DNA from: Lactarius indigo
Taxonomy: Eukaryota; Basidiomycota; Agaricomycetes; Russulales; Russulaceae
DNA length: 64,000 nt
Assembly: GCA_025766275.1 (NCBI GenBank)
Contig: JAFKAC010000148.1
Location: 50,683-114,682, forward strand
Reading direction: 5' to 3'
Shown: piece after piece, positions 49,001 to 60,829 of the stretch
Layout of the letters: every line of letters starts with the position of its first letter
Numbering within the stretch: the stretch's first letter is position 1
The notes under the pieces: model-generated
Told to the model about the DNA's origin: nothing
Seen by the model: only the letters and a program-made list of their open reading frames with translations
Databases searched by the model: none
Position numbers and translations under genes: made by a program

Positions 49001-50802
49001 AGATGGCGCTGTTCCATTAGACCAGTCAATGGATTTCTTTCCACATGTCGCAGGTCCAAGTATTGTGTCAGAAACCCCCGAAGATTACCACCGGACAATT
49101 GGGGCCTCGCATGATATGGACGACGCAAATATTCACGACAGGACAGAGGCTTGGTCACTCAAGGCCGAAGAGTTTTCTGCCTTTGCTCCTGACAGTACCA
49201 GATTTCTGTCAGGGCCTGGAGTTATTCCTGGGCAAAGCGTGGTATCTTTGCCACAAGATCCTGCGCATAGCCTAGATACGCTAGACTCGCGGCATGGCGA
49301 GGTAGTATCATTCGATGACCAGCGGTCTGCGATCCCGGACCAGTCTTCGCCAGGGGAACTAGGTGAGCTCAGACTTTGTACGAGAACTCAAATTTTTTGT
49401 GCCAACATCTGCCACGAAAGACCACCGAAGCCCAAACTACGAGGGGGAAATATGTGAGGAAATATGTGAAGAGCAACCCGATGTACAGGAACGTACAGAG
49501 CCACCAGAGCCGCCAGGATTGATACCAGCCCCGGAGAGCGATCAGCCAACCCTCCCTCTGACACTTGCAGAGGCGAGATTAAGACTCAAACTTGAACCAA
49601 ATATGACCCTTTCACAGGATCCTGATGGCAAAATCGTCATACAAGAGCTCGACTCCCCGGTGACACGTCGCGAGAAAGCGATGCGGAGGAAGCAGGCCCG
49701 CTCACGGCTTGCTGCACCCGCCATTAACGCAAATTCTGAGCTAGACGGCTCAGATCTCAGTTCACTCAGCGAGCTGAGCGAAGACGAGGATGGGAGCGTG
49801 CGTGTCAAAACAAAGACGAATGAGACCAGGCAAGTGCAGCGCAACCTGGGGAAGTTATTCTGGAGGATGGAAAGATGCTAGAGGGCGGAACCTTGGGTAA
49901 GACCGTTCCCTCTCATGTCCATCGAATTCTGATGTCTGAGGCGAGTTGCAGTCTGGGCCAAAGCCAGTATGTTCTATCCTGGTCATGACGTGGGGCCGCC
50001 ATATTCTTAGCTCGATCTATAGAGAACTTTCCGTGGTGGGCCGCTGTCATTTTTGAGCCTGACGACCCGACAGTACCCCCAAAGGTGCTCAAGTCACGCC
50101 CTACCAAGTCAAAGTCGCCAATGGGACATCATCTTGTACGATTCTATGATTCATCCAAGTCATGGTATGTCGGTTGTTGGTTGGAGTAGAGGATAATTAG
50201 GCTGACCAAATGATCACCGTAAGGCAATGGGTTGAGCTCGACCAACTCTTATTACTAGGCGAGAGTGATGGTAAGCGCGAGCGGAGCTTTACGATTCAAT
50301 ACTCGCTGAGAGTTATGTTTTACAGAGTTGGACCAATCGCTTCTAACAACGTCTAAGAGACAGAAGTTTAGCTCTGCGAAGATGCGTCAGGGTTGTCGAG
50401 ATTCATATAGGTACCAACTTGAAGCGTATTGAAACTTGTGTCTGATGCACTTAAAACAGGCAGGCGAAGATGGAGATGGAGACCGAAGACGATGCGGCCG
50501 TGGAGGGAGATATGCATGCGACATCCATTGGTGAAGCGACCAATGTTACCGACGAACTTCAACCAGTGGCAAATGACAATGTCGAGATGGCTGTTCTTGA
50601 GAAAGAACCGACAGCCCCCAGTAGCTCTGTGTTTACAATGGCATTGACCTGGATTTTTCGTATCAGAGGTGTACAGTACCATCATTCTGGCCCTAGCATA
50701 AGAAAAGTTCATGACCTAAGTAGGGGCAAAAATACAGTGCATGATACTCTTTTTTGGACTTCCACATTGCGCCGTCTCCCACAAAGTTTATTTCAGGACT
50801 AA
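46020..50802 (+). CDS. NTO1: NTO1/BRPF-type scaffold: EPL1, PHD, extended PHD, bromodomain, PWWP
   Basis: The start [20 protein letters not shown] is followed by an intron giving [20 protein letters not shown]. The EPL1 part reads [18 protein letters not shown] and [10 protein letters not shown]. The first PHD is [38 protein letters not shown], then [11 protein letters not shown] with the extended PHD ([31 protein letters not shown]). A helical region leads to a bromodomain (about 47930-48200, [17 protein letters not shown]). A disordered acidic region leads to a PWWP domain (about 50020-50240, [20 protein letters not shown]). BRPF proteins hold MYST acetyltransferases on chromatin (NuA3 or MOZ complexes). 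About 18 introns are implied, and the C-terminal exon end is tentative. The gene begins 101 bp after VPS34. Confidence 0.87.
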
Positions 50803-52003
50803 TCCTTCCTCACTGAATGGGGTTTCGTTCTGTACGTACACACGTGAGCGGCTATCACCATACGTCGCGTTAACGTGCGTTGCAATGGCCGCGCGGATGA
50901 TCATCTCATGAAGAAGCTCTGGACCACCGGACAACAACCGTCCACGTTGACCCGGAATGGCCCAGAAAACACCCCTACACCACGAATTCCCGCCTTTCCC
51001 TTTCCCCATCGAAATATTAGCTACGCACCAGAATCGCGTGTATGTAAAGACAATTTGCCGACCCCGAAATATCATCCTTGTTGTGCCTTGGACGCTCTCG
51101 CTTTCGTTCCAAGTCGTCCCAAATTACCTCAAGAATTACCTCCGCGCTTTTCCTGAGGTCTTGGTTCCTCCGAGGCCTCAGATGGTCATTCGAGCCATCG
51201 TGCTGCTTCTACGTCCAGAAACTGGATCTCTTTTTATTCTCTATTTGCTTGGCTCTCCTCCCCCCTCATCATCATGGTTCCGCCTCAGACTCACGCGGGT
51301 CCCGACCCGTATATCGCCGCCGCTACTGTCGCTCTCTGTTCTTCCTACTACAAAACGGCTTCCACACGTCATTGTCTGCTCTTCGGTTTCAGTGCTCAAT
51401 TTTATCCCTTTTCTAGCCAGCATTCCCGCCCATCGGATCAGATATTTCTTCGCATGTTCTCGTATGACCCGTCCTTCTTGATCTCGTCTGCGTATTAGAA
51501 CCCTGTACTTCCATTCCATACTTGGTTCCATCACATCAGCCTCCCGCCGAAACAAGTATAGACTAGATCTGGTTTCAGTCAGTCGATGCCTTGTCTCTTC
51601 GGATCCTCGACAGTGGTGCGATTGAAAACCATATTAACTGATGAATGACTGAACGACTGCCCTCGGGGAGAAGGAGAGCAAGACAGGTACAACAGGTGAA
51701 GCGACATGGGCAGCTCATCTGTGCGGGTGAGTACCCGTTGCTTGCTATTCTTCGTGCGCGTCCGCTACCCCAAACACATGTCCGCAGCATCCTGATCCAT
51801 TCGGCGGTCCCTAGAACATAACTGATTCGGAACCCCTTTCCATGATCCCTGGAGTCCCTCACCTTCGACTACTCTTTCGAACTTGTTTTCAAGGCTCAAA
51901 ATAAGGTTGGCCACAGCGCTCGATACCAAATGTTATCTATAAACTTTATGAATGTGCCCTTATTACCGCAGTACAAGACATATGAACCCGAATGTTAACA
52001 CGA
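50803..52003. other. Convergent intergenic region, no supported gene
   Basis: About 1.2 kb between the NTO1 and disulfide-isomerase 3' ends. Both strands have open frames (for example plus 50957-51481, minus 51241-51555), but none has a recognisable motif. A short frame at 51285-51498 starts MVPPQTHAGPDPYIAAATVA. It could be a small gene; I have no support beyond the open frame. Confidence 0.35.
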
Positions 52004-53560
52004 TTAAAGCTCGTCCTTAATGTGCTCTGCAGCTGATGGTGCGGTCCTCTCGGGGCCAGGGACCCCCTCCGCGACGGAAGGTAGGGGGGCGAGAGGTGAT
52101 GTTGCCCCTTCTGATCCGTCAAGATCAGGTGCCTCAGTCGGAGGGGATGCCTGTGTCACCTTTGTCCCCGTGGCGAAGTGATTCGTATCAGCGGCCGTGC
52201 GAACATTGAGGACAACTTGTTCCGGGTCATCCGTCTTGGGCATGGAGTGTTTAAGCGCCTCTTTCGCCTCCTGCTCTTCCTTCTCACGCTGAATACGTAT
52301 GGCCCTGTGTATCGGGTCTTCATCCGGGTCCACCTTCTGTCCTTTCTTCAACGTGTCCCCGAGCGACGCGCCATAGCCGTGCGCGCCATGGAAGTCAGGG
52401 CCATACTTTTTGATAGCCTCCTCAAAGTCGATCATATCGGTGAACCCACCGTGTAAGAGTGCAATGCGCTGTGCCTCCTGCTGACGTTCGATTTCCTCTT
52501 CCTCAGGCGTTGGCTCCTGAGTCTCCTCCCGTGTGTGGGAGGATAGGTTTGCGGTACCGTTAAGTATCGAATCGAAGAATTTCGAGATGGAATCATATCT
52601 GAGTGCGCCTGCGGGAGCGAATAGAAGTCACACATTGCAATAGTAAAGGAAGCAGCAGGGACCACGTACCTTTAAAGAGAAAGGGCTTGGTCGAGCCGAC
52701 GGGAAAGATGAGAATCTTGCTCTCCTTCTTGGTTCCAGCCTCGAATCCGAGCGCAACAAGGACTTTCCCTTACGATCCCTATGATTTGCAAAAGCGAAGT
52801 CGTCACGGTACTTGTTTGCGAGCACTTTCCACATGAGTGGGATATCCTTGGCCTTGCTAAGGAGCAATACTCGTGTTTGGTCGATTTTCTGTGTGCTGGT
52901 CATGCAGTATCAAGAATCCAAAAAGGTCGATTGACGTACATCATTGACCCATGGCTCATACTCTTCAAGACGGTAAAGCTTCTTATTTTTGTGGGGTACG
53001 CGTCGCGTGGCAAAATAGAAGAATGCGCTCGCAGTACGGTCTGAATGCTCGAATAATATGGGCGTCTGCTCTCTGCCACGTGGGAACAATTTCACGGTCG
53101 GATAGCCCTTCACACCCTAAGAAAATATCAGCTATCCTGCTGAGGGTTACAAAGAAAACGAACACACTTGCTCTGCGCACAAGGACCGATTCTCATCGCA
53201 GTCGACAGCATAGAGAGGGATGAGCGGATGGAGCCCGAGCGCCGCCTTGCTATATTCGGGGACCATGGCCTTGCAATGCTTAGAAGAGCGTCGTGTCAAT
53301 GGGAGGTCATTCATGAGTGCCGACAACACGTACGCCACACCACGATGCGACGAATGCCACGACACTTGTACGCTACCTGATACTCAGAATGTTCCACAAC
53401 TGAGTTTAGTCGAAACGCATACATTGTCTTTCAGTGCGTTCCTGAACCCTTTCGTGTTGATCATCTTGACTAGGGAGTCCTTGGGGTACAAGGCCGCGGT
53501 GACAAAGGATGGCACGAGGGCCAGAGTTAAGGCCAATAGATGTAGAAAAGGCAGGAGCAT
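52004..53560 (-). CDS. ER protein disulfide isomerase (MPD1/PDI-like) with KDEL signal
   Basis: ATG at 53560 gives the signal peptide MLLPFLHLLALTLALVPSFV before TAALYPKDSLVKMINTKGF. The thioredoxin active site is VVAFVASWCG, then an intron, then HCKAMVPEYSKAALG, so the motif is WCGHC. Typical thioredoxin elements follow (LYAVDCDENRSLC, VKGYPTVKLFPRG). A second, redox-inactive region reads LLLSKAKDIPLMWKVLANKY. The C-terminal third is a charged helical region (DMIDFEEAIKKYGPDFHGAH, RAIRIQREKEEQEAKEAL) and a Pro/Thr/Ala-rich stretch, ending in KDEL. So it is secreted into the ER and retained there, where it should oxidise or shuffle disulfides. About seven introns. The intron at 53279-53333 splits the CGHC motif. 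Confidence 0.88.
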
Positions 53561-54889
53561 ATTGGTGCGTCGTATTGTCAAGGGGAACCTTGATGGTCTT
53601 TATGTGTGTGAATATATAGTGAAAGCACTGACGTGGCAATTGCCACGATCCCGCGCTCAGCTGTTCTTGCGGTGTCTCGTTCCTTGCTCGTTCCCACATC
53701 CTAGGAGCGTGGCAATCTGCTTGTTCCCTTGGGAAAGTTGAGTTGGTCGCTTATAATTGATGATGTGTCAATGGGAATATGTTTTCCTCTCACAGTTGGC
53801 TCACTGCTAAAGTTAATTTGGATGATATTCATCCAAATTGATTGTGGTATTCAGAATTCACCCTACAGCAGTTTTCATAATGATAGATACCTTACAATGA
53901 TTTTTCACACACAATAGGGTTTGAATGAGTGCTTTGGCAACCATGCCAAGTAATCTTCTCACAAGAACTAATTATATTAATCAAAAAATGAATTTATATA
54001 ATACACTTATTGTTTTCATGAAGTTGTTTTCAAGTTGAAGTGCTATGGGCACTAGGTGAGGACCACCCCATTCTATGTAGGGAAGGGCCTGACAAAATAG
54101 GGCCAATATTCATATAAAATGTAGCTGTTACATGTCTCATTGTCAAGACAAATATCAGCATAAAGGTTCATGTGCATGGTATGAAGCTCAACTCAACTGC
54201 CCTTTGGAAAAAGGGCTACCAGCACAACTCTCATTGTCAACAGCTGCCTTTGTAGATAGAATTGACTTGTAGCTGTAGTGTTTGAGGGTTGAAACAGGGG
54301 ACCAGTAGGTAGTGATGGGGGGGGGGGGGGGGGAAGTTCAATGCAAACATGGAAGAGCAAACCCTGAAATGGGAAGTATAAAAGATGACTTTGATACCAG
54401 AAGGATCTTACAGAAAGGATCATAGACATACCTGGACATGTCTCCTACTCAATGTCATTGCAAGAGTGCATGTGCCCAAGATAGCTTGTCTGCTGAACAG
54501 CCACAATCTTGTGTGCATGAGGTTACCCTACATCTGTCACAGCCATCTGCTCCAGAATCACTGCTGCCATCTGCTCCAGACTTGCTGCTGCCAATGTCAC
54601 CACCACCTTTTGACGTCCCTCACCTGCCTCTGCATCTGCTGCCCTCAGTGGCAGGCCTTCCTATTCCAAATGATAGTCAGCATATGTTGGCTGGTCTGGC
54701 TGCAAATGCCCTACTGACATATGCACATTCTTATGGTGCAACATTCTACCCACCAGCATACTTGCCAGTCTCATACCACCACTCCTATGGTGCAGGGAGA
54801 GTGCTGCACTGCTTCCACCATGGGGTTATGCACAATATCCCATGGCTCCTCCACTGGCATCTTTCCTGATGGATCAGTTAGCTGCTTAG
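53561..54889. other. Start of the repeat-rich region
   Basis: Composition becomes richer in A+T beyond about 53.75 kb. Visible features: an 11-bp inverted repeat with a 3-nt loop at 53815-53839, a homopolymer of about 17 Gs near 54317-54334, and a proline-rich open frame at 54438-54869 (LLPSAPDLLLPMSPPPFDVP). Another frame of the same sequence ends WGYAQYPMAPPLASFLMDQL near 54889. The proline-rich segment may be a remnant of a transposon or gag-like gene; I do not call it as a gene. Confidence 0.4.
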
Positions 54890-55458
54890 TGATGAACAGC
54901 ACACATAGATAGCATACTCACAGAGGGACAAAGTGTTCTGTGGTGAGATAGGCTGGGTGGCTGAAAAGCAGCAACAGGAGATCTAGCAAGGTAAAGCAAA
55001 GGTGTCTGGCACACAAGCAGTGAGAACTGATGTGGACCAGGAGTGTACATGGTACTCTACTTATACACTTTCTGGTAGTGACACTGTACAAGGGATGTAA
55101 CACTAAGTCATGCAGTACAAGGAAGTATTGTTCTACAAACAGACAAAGGATGGACGTTCTGAGAACAGGGGAAGAAAGAATAAGGAGAGTCCAGAAGCAA
55201 ATGATATCATAGTGACATCATAATAAGGATAAAGCTAAGTACGGAACAAAGGAAAGTACAAAGGTGATATACAATGCAGAGTCCGGATGTATAATGTCAT
55301 AGAAGTACAGTGATGTCATGTATGACGCAATGATAAGTCCAGATTGTACAGATCAAATAATATCTAATCTACAGGTCCTGTATATCTAATCTAAAGCAGT
55401 CCATGCTGCAAGTCTGGTCCATATGAGCTGCTAAGTGCGCAAGGGTCACTTATCAACA
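54890..55458 (-). mobile_element. Solo LTR, copy 1 (569 bp), TSD CTTAG
   Basis: On the plus strand the element starts TGATGAACAG and ends TTATCAACA, so it reads TGTTGATAAG..GTTCATCA on the minus strand, with TG..CA ends. It is flanked by CTTAG at 54885-54889 and again at 55459-55463. The same sequence family occurs at 55537-56082 and inverted at 61341-61949. No internal retroelement genes adjoin it. This is the product of recombination between two LTRs of a Ty1/copia- or Ty3/gypsy-like element; the family is not resolved. Confidence 0.9.
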
Positions 55459-55536
55459 CTTAGCACACCACAACTAGTGAGAAAAGTTCACTTGCACACA
55501 ACACATGTGCCAATAGGCCAGAGGATGAGGCCACTC
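55459..55536. other. Pre-insertion DNA between two solo LTRs
   Basis: 78 bp that lie outside both LTRs once their target-site duplications are recognised. It is unique DNA that was contiguous with 54889 on the left and 56088 on the right before the two insertions. Confidence 0.6.
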
Positions 55537-56082
55537 TGATGAACAGTACACAAGAAGATCATACTTACAGTGACAAAGGAGACTGTGGTGAGATATGATA
55601 GGGTGACTGGAAAGCAGCAACAGGAAGTCAAGCAGAGTGAAGCAGATAGTGTCTGGCACACAGCAGAGTGAGAACTGATGTGGACCAGGATGTACAGAGT
55701 ACTCTACTTATACTATACAGAGGTGTGACACTAATACAAGGAAGGTGACATAGGGTTACAAAGTACAAGGAGTGTTGTTCTATATACAGGACAAAAGGAG
55801 TGTACTGAAAGAGAACAAGGCAACTAGAACAAGGGAAAGTCCAGACAAGTATGATATCATAGTGACATCACAATAAAGATAACGCTAGAAAGAGAACAAA
55901 GGATGAAGTACAATGAAGAGTCTGAAGTAGTCCATATGATGTCATTGTACAGTGATGTCATGGAGGTGTTAGATTGTACGGATCAAATCTAATCTACATA
56001 AGTCCAGTATATCTAATCTATAGCAGTCCATTATCTGTAAGTCCATTAGAGCCACTAAGTGTGCACAGGCTACTTATCAACA
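55537..56082 (-). mobile_element. Solo LTR, copy 2 (546 bp), TSD CACTC
   Basis: Same family and orientation as copy 1. It starts TGATGAACAGTACAC and ends TTATCAACA on the plus strand. CACTC is found at 55532-55536 and at 56083-56087. The two copies differ by many substitutions and small indels, so the insertions are separate and not recent. Confidence 0.9.
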
Positions 56083-56087
56083 CACTC

Positions 56088-57399
56088 TTGGGCACAGGAA
56101 TGGTGGGGGTGTGAGTGCCAATGGTGCTGCTCCATTGTCAACTGCAGTTACCCAGCTAGGAAAGTCCTACCCCAATAAAGAGATCAGTGATGGAGGTGAG
56201 AGTTGTGTACTTTTCACATACATCCCACAGTCCAGTCTGATTGGAACCAGCTGAAAGTTCAGACTCTGCTTGTTACAGACTGGACTTGTTTTTGACTTTA
56301 CCTTAATTTCTTACTTCCACTTGTGTTCGCAGGAAAGTCTTTCCTTTCTTGGCTTTCCCTTTCTTGGACTTGCTGCGCACTAGGAGCCTTAAGATTCTCT
56401 CCTAGTGCAAAGTGAGACAATGAGACACTCATTGTCCTTATAAGTCTTTATTACTACTATACTTGGGCTAAATGCACCCTTTTATGGCAGGTGTCTCACT
56501 TGCCTTTTATCCTTGTTTCTTCTCACACTTACTGTGGATAGCTGTGCACATCTTCTTCTTTTCCTGTGCCTGCTGCGGATTGCTGTGTTGCTTCTCATGC
56601 TTGCTGTGGATTGTGCCATTTGTTTGTTCTGCACAAACAAACCTTTTTCTATATAAGTCGTGGCCCTAAGTAGCTTGTATCCTTAGACTTGACTTCTTTA
56701 CCATCACAGTATACATTGTTTTCCCATTCCCTTGGGGTAACTCTCTGCTGAACTGTCAAACCTCTTGAACCCCTGAACTCCACTCACATCTTGAGTATTG
56801 TGTCATACTCTGAGATCCTTGTTAACCACTTAAACCTTGCCACTGCTGGCTGAACCCTCGCTCATTGACATAGAAAGACCAGACTTGCTCGTGCCGAGCT
56901 GAACATTCCTACTGTAATGTTACACTGCTCAAAAGACTTTTCTATTGCTGATTTGAGCAGCAAGTTAAACAACTATTGACTAATAAATTTGATTAAATAA
57001 TACCCCTTAACTTTTAGCTAGACTATCTTAGCAAATCATCAATGTGTATTTCTTACTAATAAGGACACATTAATGAGAGAGTGATTGTGTGAAAAATTAC
57101 TAGGGAAGACAGGGACATGGCAGGCAATGCAGGTAGTGGGATCGTCATTGTGGACAATGGTGGGATGGTCGGCGATGACAAGGCATGTGGTGACATGAGC
57201 AGATGATGACCAAATGTAAGCACAAAGAGATGGGGGGTAGATGGAGAATAGATGTACTGTTAGTTATGGTCCACCAGGAAATTGTGGTGAACACGACTCC
57301 CCAAGTTGTGTAGGATTGAAGAGTTGAGGTTCAGCTGCCCCTCCAGATAGGAGCACATCTCATGCTCCATGTGGTTGACCTCCCAGAGAGAACACCCCT
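56088..57399. other. A+T-rich non-coding stretch
   Basis: No coding region is supported. The stretch includes a small forward frame at 56472-56669 with hydrophobic and cysteine-rich composition, and several CTTG/TGCT-rich passages. It may be an older transposon remnant. Confidence 0.3.
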
Positions 57400-58823
57400 T
57401 GATCCACAATACACCAAGACTTGTTTGAGTACATTGCTGCAAACAATCTTGGAAGCAAACGTAAAGGCAGAAGTAATTAGACAATGACCAGATGATCCCT
57501 TAGTGGGGAGATGCACCTTAAGAGAGGTAGAGGGCAAAGGTGACGAAAGGGTGGAAAGAGCGAACCCATGATACAGCAAGACTTGTTTGAGTATGTGTTG
57601 TTGTAGATTATCTTTGAAGCAAGTACTATGAAGGAAGAAATAAATAGACAATGTCCAGATGGTTCCTTAGTGGGGGGATGCACCTTAAGAGAGGTAGAGG
57701 GGGCAAAGGTGATGGAAGGGCAAAGGTGGGTGAAGTGGCAAAAGAGTGCTTCTTATGTGATGGAAGGGTGAGCGCCAATGCTGCAAGAGGTAGAGGCACA
57801 AGGGTGGTGGAAAAATGATGGTGGATGAAGTGCACCTTGAGATGTTGTGAGTAGAGTTGTGGAAGTGATGGAAAGGTAAAGGAGCAAACCCTTGATACAG
57901 TAGGACTTGTTCAAGTTGTTGTAGATTATCTTTGAAGCAAGTGTGAAGGTAGAAATAAATAGGTGATGTCTGGATGATCCCTAAGTAGGGAGATGCACCT
58001 TAAGATGCAAGAGGTAGAGGGCACAAAGGTGACAACAGTAAAGGTAGCGGTGTAAGGATGTAAGGCATAAGAGTCCAGTGAGTTTGAAGGCAGGGAGAGC
58101 AATTCCACAGGACTGTGTTTGCAAGCACCAATGGGAGTTTGAACAGGCTGGGACAAGTAGCTAGAAGTGAGAGTGCAAGAGAAATGAGAAGAAAGGAGAG
58201 AAAAAATGATGATATTCAGCAGTGGAGAGTTTGCCTTTTAAGTACATGAGAACCATATCCTAATGCTTAGAATAGGTAGGAGTAAGGTGGTGAAATAGGA
58301 TGAAAGAAATGGGGGCATGAGTGACACAAGGTGACATGAGGCAATTGAAAATGGAGACAAAACACAGGATCAGGGTGTAAAGTATGAGTAAGGGGTGAAA
58401 CAAAATATAGCTGAGATGGCATGGCAGAGGTGTTCTACAAGTGAAGCAATGGTGAAAGGAATGAATGGGAAGAGCATGAAGTCGATGGGGATGTATGTGC
58501 TGGTGCAACGCCGGGGTAACACAAGAGTGCAGGCCCAGCACCTGAGGCCTCATGAAGCACACCTTAAGACGTTGCAAGATATAGAGGCTGTAAAGGTCAC
58601 AAAAGGGTGAGTGCTAATATGATAGAAAGACGAAGATAGGAAACATACCTTGAGATGTTGCAAGAAGGTGACAGAAAGGTGAAGGATGATATAGCAAGAC
58701 TTGTTCAAGTAGGAGTCATCACAGATTACCTTTGAAGCAAGCATGAAAGCAGAAATAAATAGACAATGTCCAGATGGTCCCTTAGCAGGGAAACACACCT
58801 TGACATGTAAGATGTAGAGCAGG
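57400..58823. repeat. Imperfect tandem repeat array
   Basis: A segment containing GACAATGTCCAGATGGTCC, then TTAGTGGGGAGATGCACCTT and AGAGGTAGAGGGCAAAGG, recurs at about 57480, 57655, 57960 and 58760, with shorter partial copies near 58555 and 58620. Each unit also has CAAGACTTGTT and GATTATCTTTGAAGCAAG blocks. Spacing varies from about 175 to 800 bp, so it is a degenerate array with insertions. Translated frames are related but broken by stops. I see no function. Confidence 0.65.
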
Positions 58824-59195
58824 TGTTATGATTTCTTCCGGACTTGTACTTTCTTTGCTTCATTATTCCTTTCCCAGTACTTTACGAGCCCTGTACAATT
58901 ACACGGACTTTACGATTACCTGGTTCCTATCACACGCCTTGCTTATTGACGGTTTCTTTTGATAAAGCTTGACATGTGCTAGTTTCCACTTTGTTTTCAC
59001 TCACACACGACCCCATGTGATTCACCATTATCCCAACTATATCCATGCCTTGTTCCCTTTATGCTTTTCCCTTATCCCTTGATTGAGCAATGGCGCCATC
59101 TGTTTGTAGGAGCCATACAACCCCACTTGTACTTAAACCTAGTTTTACCTAGCTTGTACGGTAGACTAGACTTCTTGTGTAATACCACAATTCGT
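58824..59195. mobile_element. LTR-like segment next to gypsy fragment
   Basis: It begins TGTTATGATTTCTTCC, a form common at fungal Ty3/gypsy LTR starts, and abuts the truncated integrase on its right with ..CGTCTAACG. It contains no open frame. There is no clear CA end or target-site duplication, so the LTR call is tentative. Confidence 0.35.
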
Positions 59196-60481
59196 CTAAC
59201 GTCCATTGGTTTGAGGGTGATACACTGATGAAATGTTTTGTTGTATTCCAAGTGTGGAACATAGCTGTCTCATAAATGTGGATGCGAATCTGGGATCCCA
59301 ATTGGATATGATTTTTCTGGGTAGTCTGTAGTGAGGGTATATGTGTTGGAGATATAACCTTGCTACCCCTTCTGATGTGATTGCTTCATTACAGGGGATG
59401 AATATAGCAGCTTTTGAACAATTGTGGTCGGTGATAGTGAGGATCAAATTGTATTCCTGGGAATTGGGGAGCTTCACGATAAAATCCATGGATACTACTT
59501 CAAATGGTTCTGCAGAGGGGTTGGTTGTGATAGGGAATAGATGTGGTTTCTGTCGATGGGGATTGATTTTATTGCTCTGGCATGTGGCGCAGCCCTTGAC
59601 ATAGGCCTCTATGTCTTTTTGCATATTTGGCCACCAGAAATTGCATTGTATTAGTTTGAGTGTATTTGCAATTCCAAGGTGTCTGGTGCTTGGTGTATCA
59701 TGGAAAAAGGTGATCACCCCCCACTTAAGGTCGTTGTTTCCCACAACAACGAGGGTGTCTCCCTTCCACCATAGCCTGTCATGCTTCTTTAGATTATGAG
59801 GTTCGATCCATGGAAGTAACGCAGACTTGTCCATATTGTGCATGGATGTTTGCGTGATTTTTAAGAATACTTCTTCTGGTAATACTGTAATGTGATTGTT
59901 ATTGTTGGTACCATTGTCATAATTGGGGCATCTGGATAGGGAATCCACTTGCGTATTCTTCATGCCTGGGATGTGTTTGAGTATGAAGTTGTACTCTGAA
60001 AGTTCTTGGAATTCCTGGGCTACTTGTTGGTTGATTTTTTGTGGTTCCTTCCAATATTGAAGGTTGGTGTGGTTGGTGTGGATAGTTATGAGGTAAGGGG
60101 ACCCAATGAGGTATGTGTGCCATGTTCGGAGGCTTTGACAATAGCCAGTAATTCCCTATCGTAGATGTCGTAATTGTGTTCCATTTCTGTCAAGGACTCA
60201 GAGTAGAATGCAATGGGATGGTATTTTTGGTCTTCTCCTTTCTGATTTAGTATGGCCCCTAAGGCATAACTGGAGGCAACCACTTCGATTTCAAAGGGTT
60301 GATCCAGTTTGGGGAAGAGGAGCACTAGTTCATTACTGATTTGCTCTTTGCTGGTATTGAATGCCTTTGTCTTGCCTCGGTCCACTCCCATGGAGTGTTC
60401 TTCCTTGGTAAGGTTGTGCAGCAGTCTAGCTATCATGGAAAACCCCCGCATGAAGCATCTGTAAAAGTTGCAGAACCCCAA
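59196..60481 (-). mobile_element. Truncated Ty3/gypsy retrotransposon (RNase H and integrase part)
   Basis: Minus-strand reading: RNase H-like segment (FEIEVVASSYALGAILNQKG, YDIYDRELLAIVKA), then after frame breaks near 59950-60140 the integrase (59963-59196). This has the H-H-C-C zinc part (RHLGIANTLKLIQ, CATCQSNK) and the core (MDFIVKLPNSQEY, LTITDH). The usual second catalytic aspartate position reads ISNWDPRF, with Asn in its place. The sequence stops at HPQTNGR, before the region where the third catalytic glutamate should lie. No gag, protease or most of reverse transcriptase is present. It is a dead fragment. Confidence 0.85.
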
Positions 60482-60829
60482 GAAGGCATCAGGAAAAATG
60501 GTATCCTGAAATCTTCAAAAACTTTAACAAATTTTAGAAAAGGGGTAATATATGAATAATGTTATGATTTTTCAAAAGTTGTGAAAATTTGGCAAGATAA
60601 AGACCTCCCCCTAATATCTAGTTATATTTGTGAAATATTACCAAATATCTGCATAAATGAACACATGTTCAGTCTGTTTTTGGATGAATGTGTGTGTCTA
60701 AATTTACATCACAACCAGCACAGCATTTCAGTACAATTTAGTCAACTCTGGCTGCATTCACAAAACAATATTATATTTTCACTAATATGGGTACATGTAG
60801 CTACAGTCTAGTTAATGTATTTGGTAAGC
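60482..60829. other. A+T-rich stretch, no feature
   Basis: No coding or repeat signal beyond simple A+T richness. Confidence 0.3.

Noticed and set aside
54890..56082. Intact small LTR retroelement (TRIM-like, two LTRs and 78-bp interior)
   Set aside because: Each LTR has its own different perfect 5-bp duplication, so they are two solo LTRs.
60560..60570. Second LTR end (TGTTATGATTT, also at 58824)
   Set aside because: An 11-base match alone, with diverging sequence after it and no target-site duplication.
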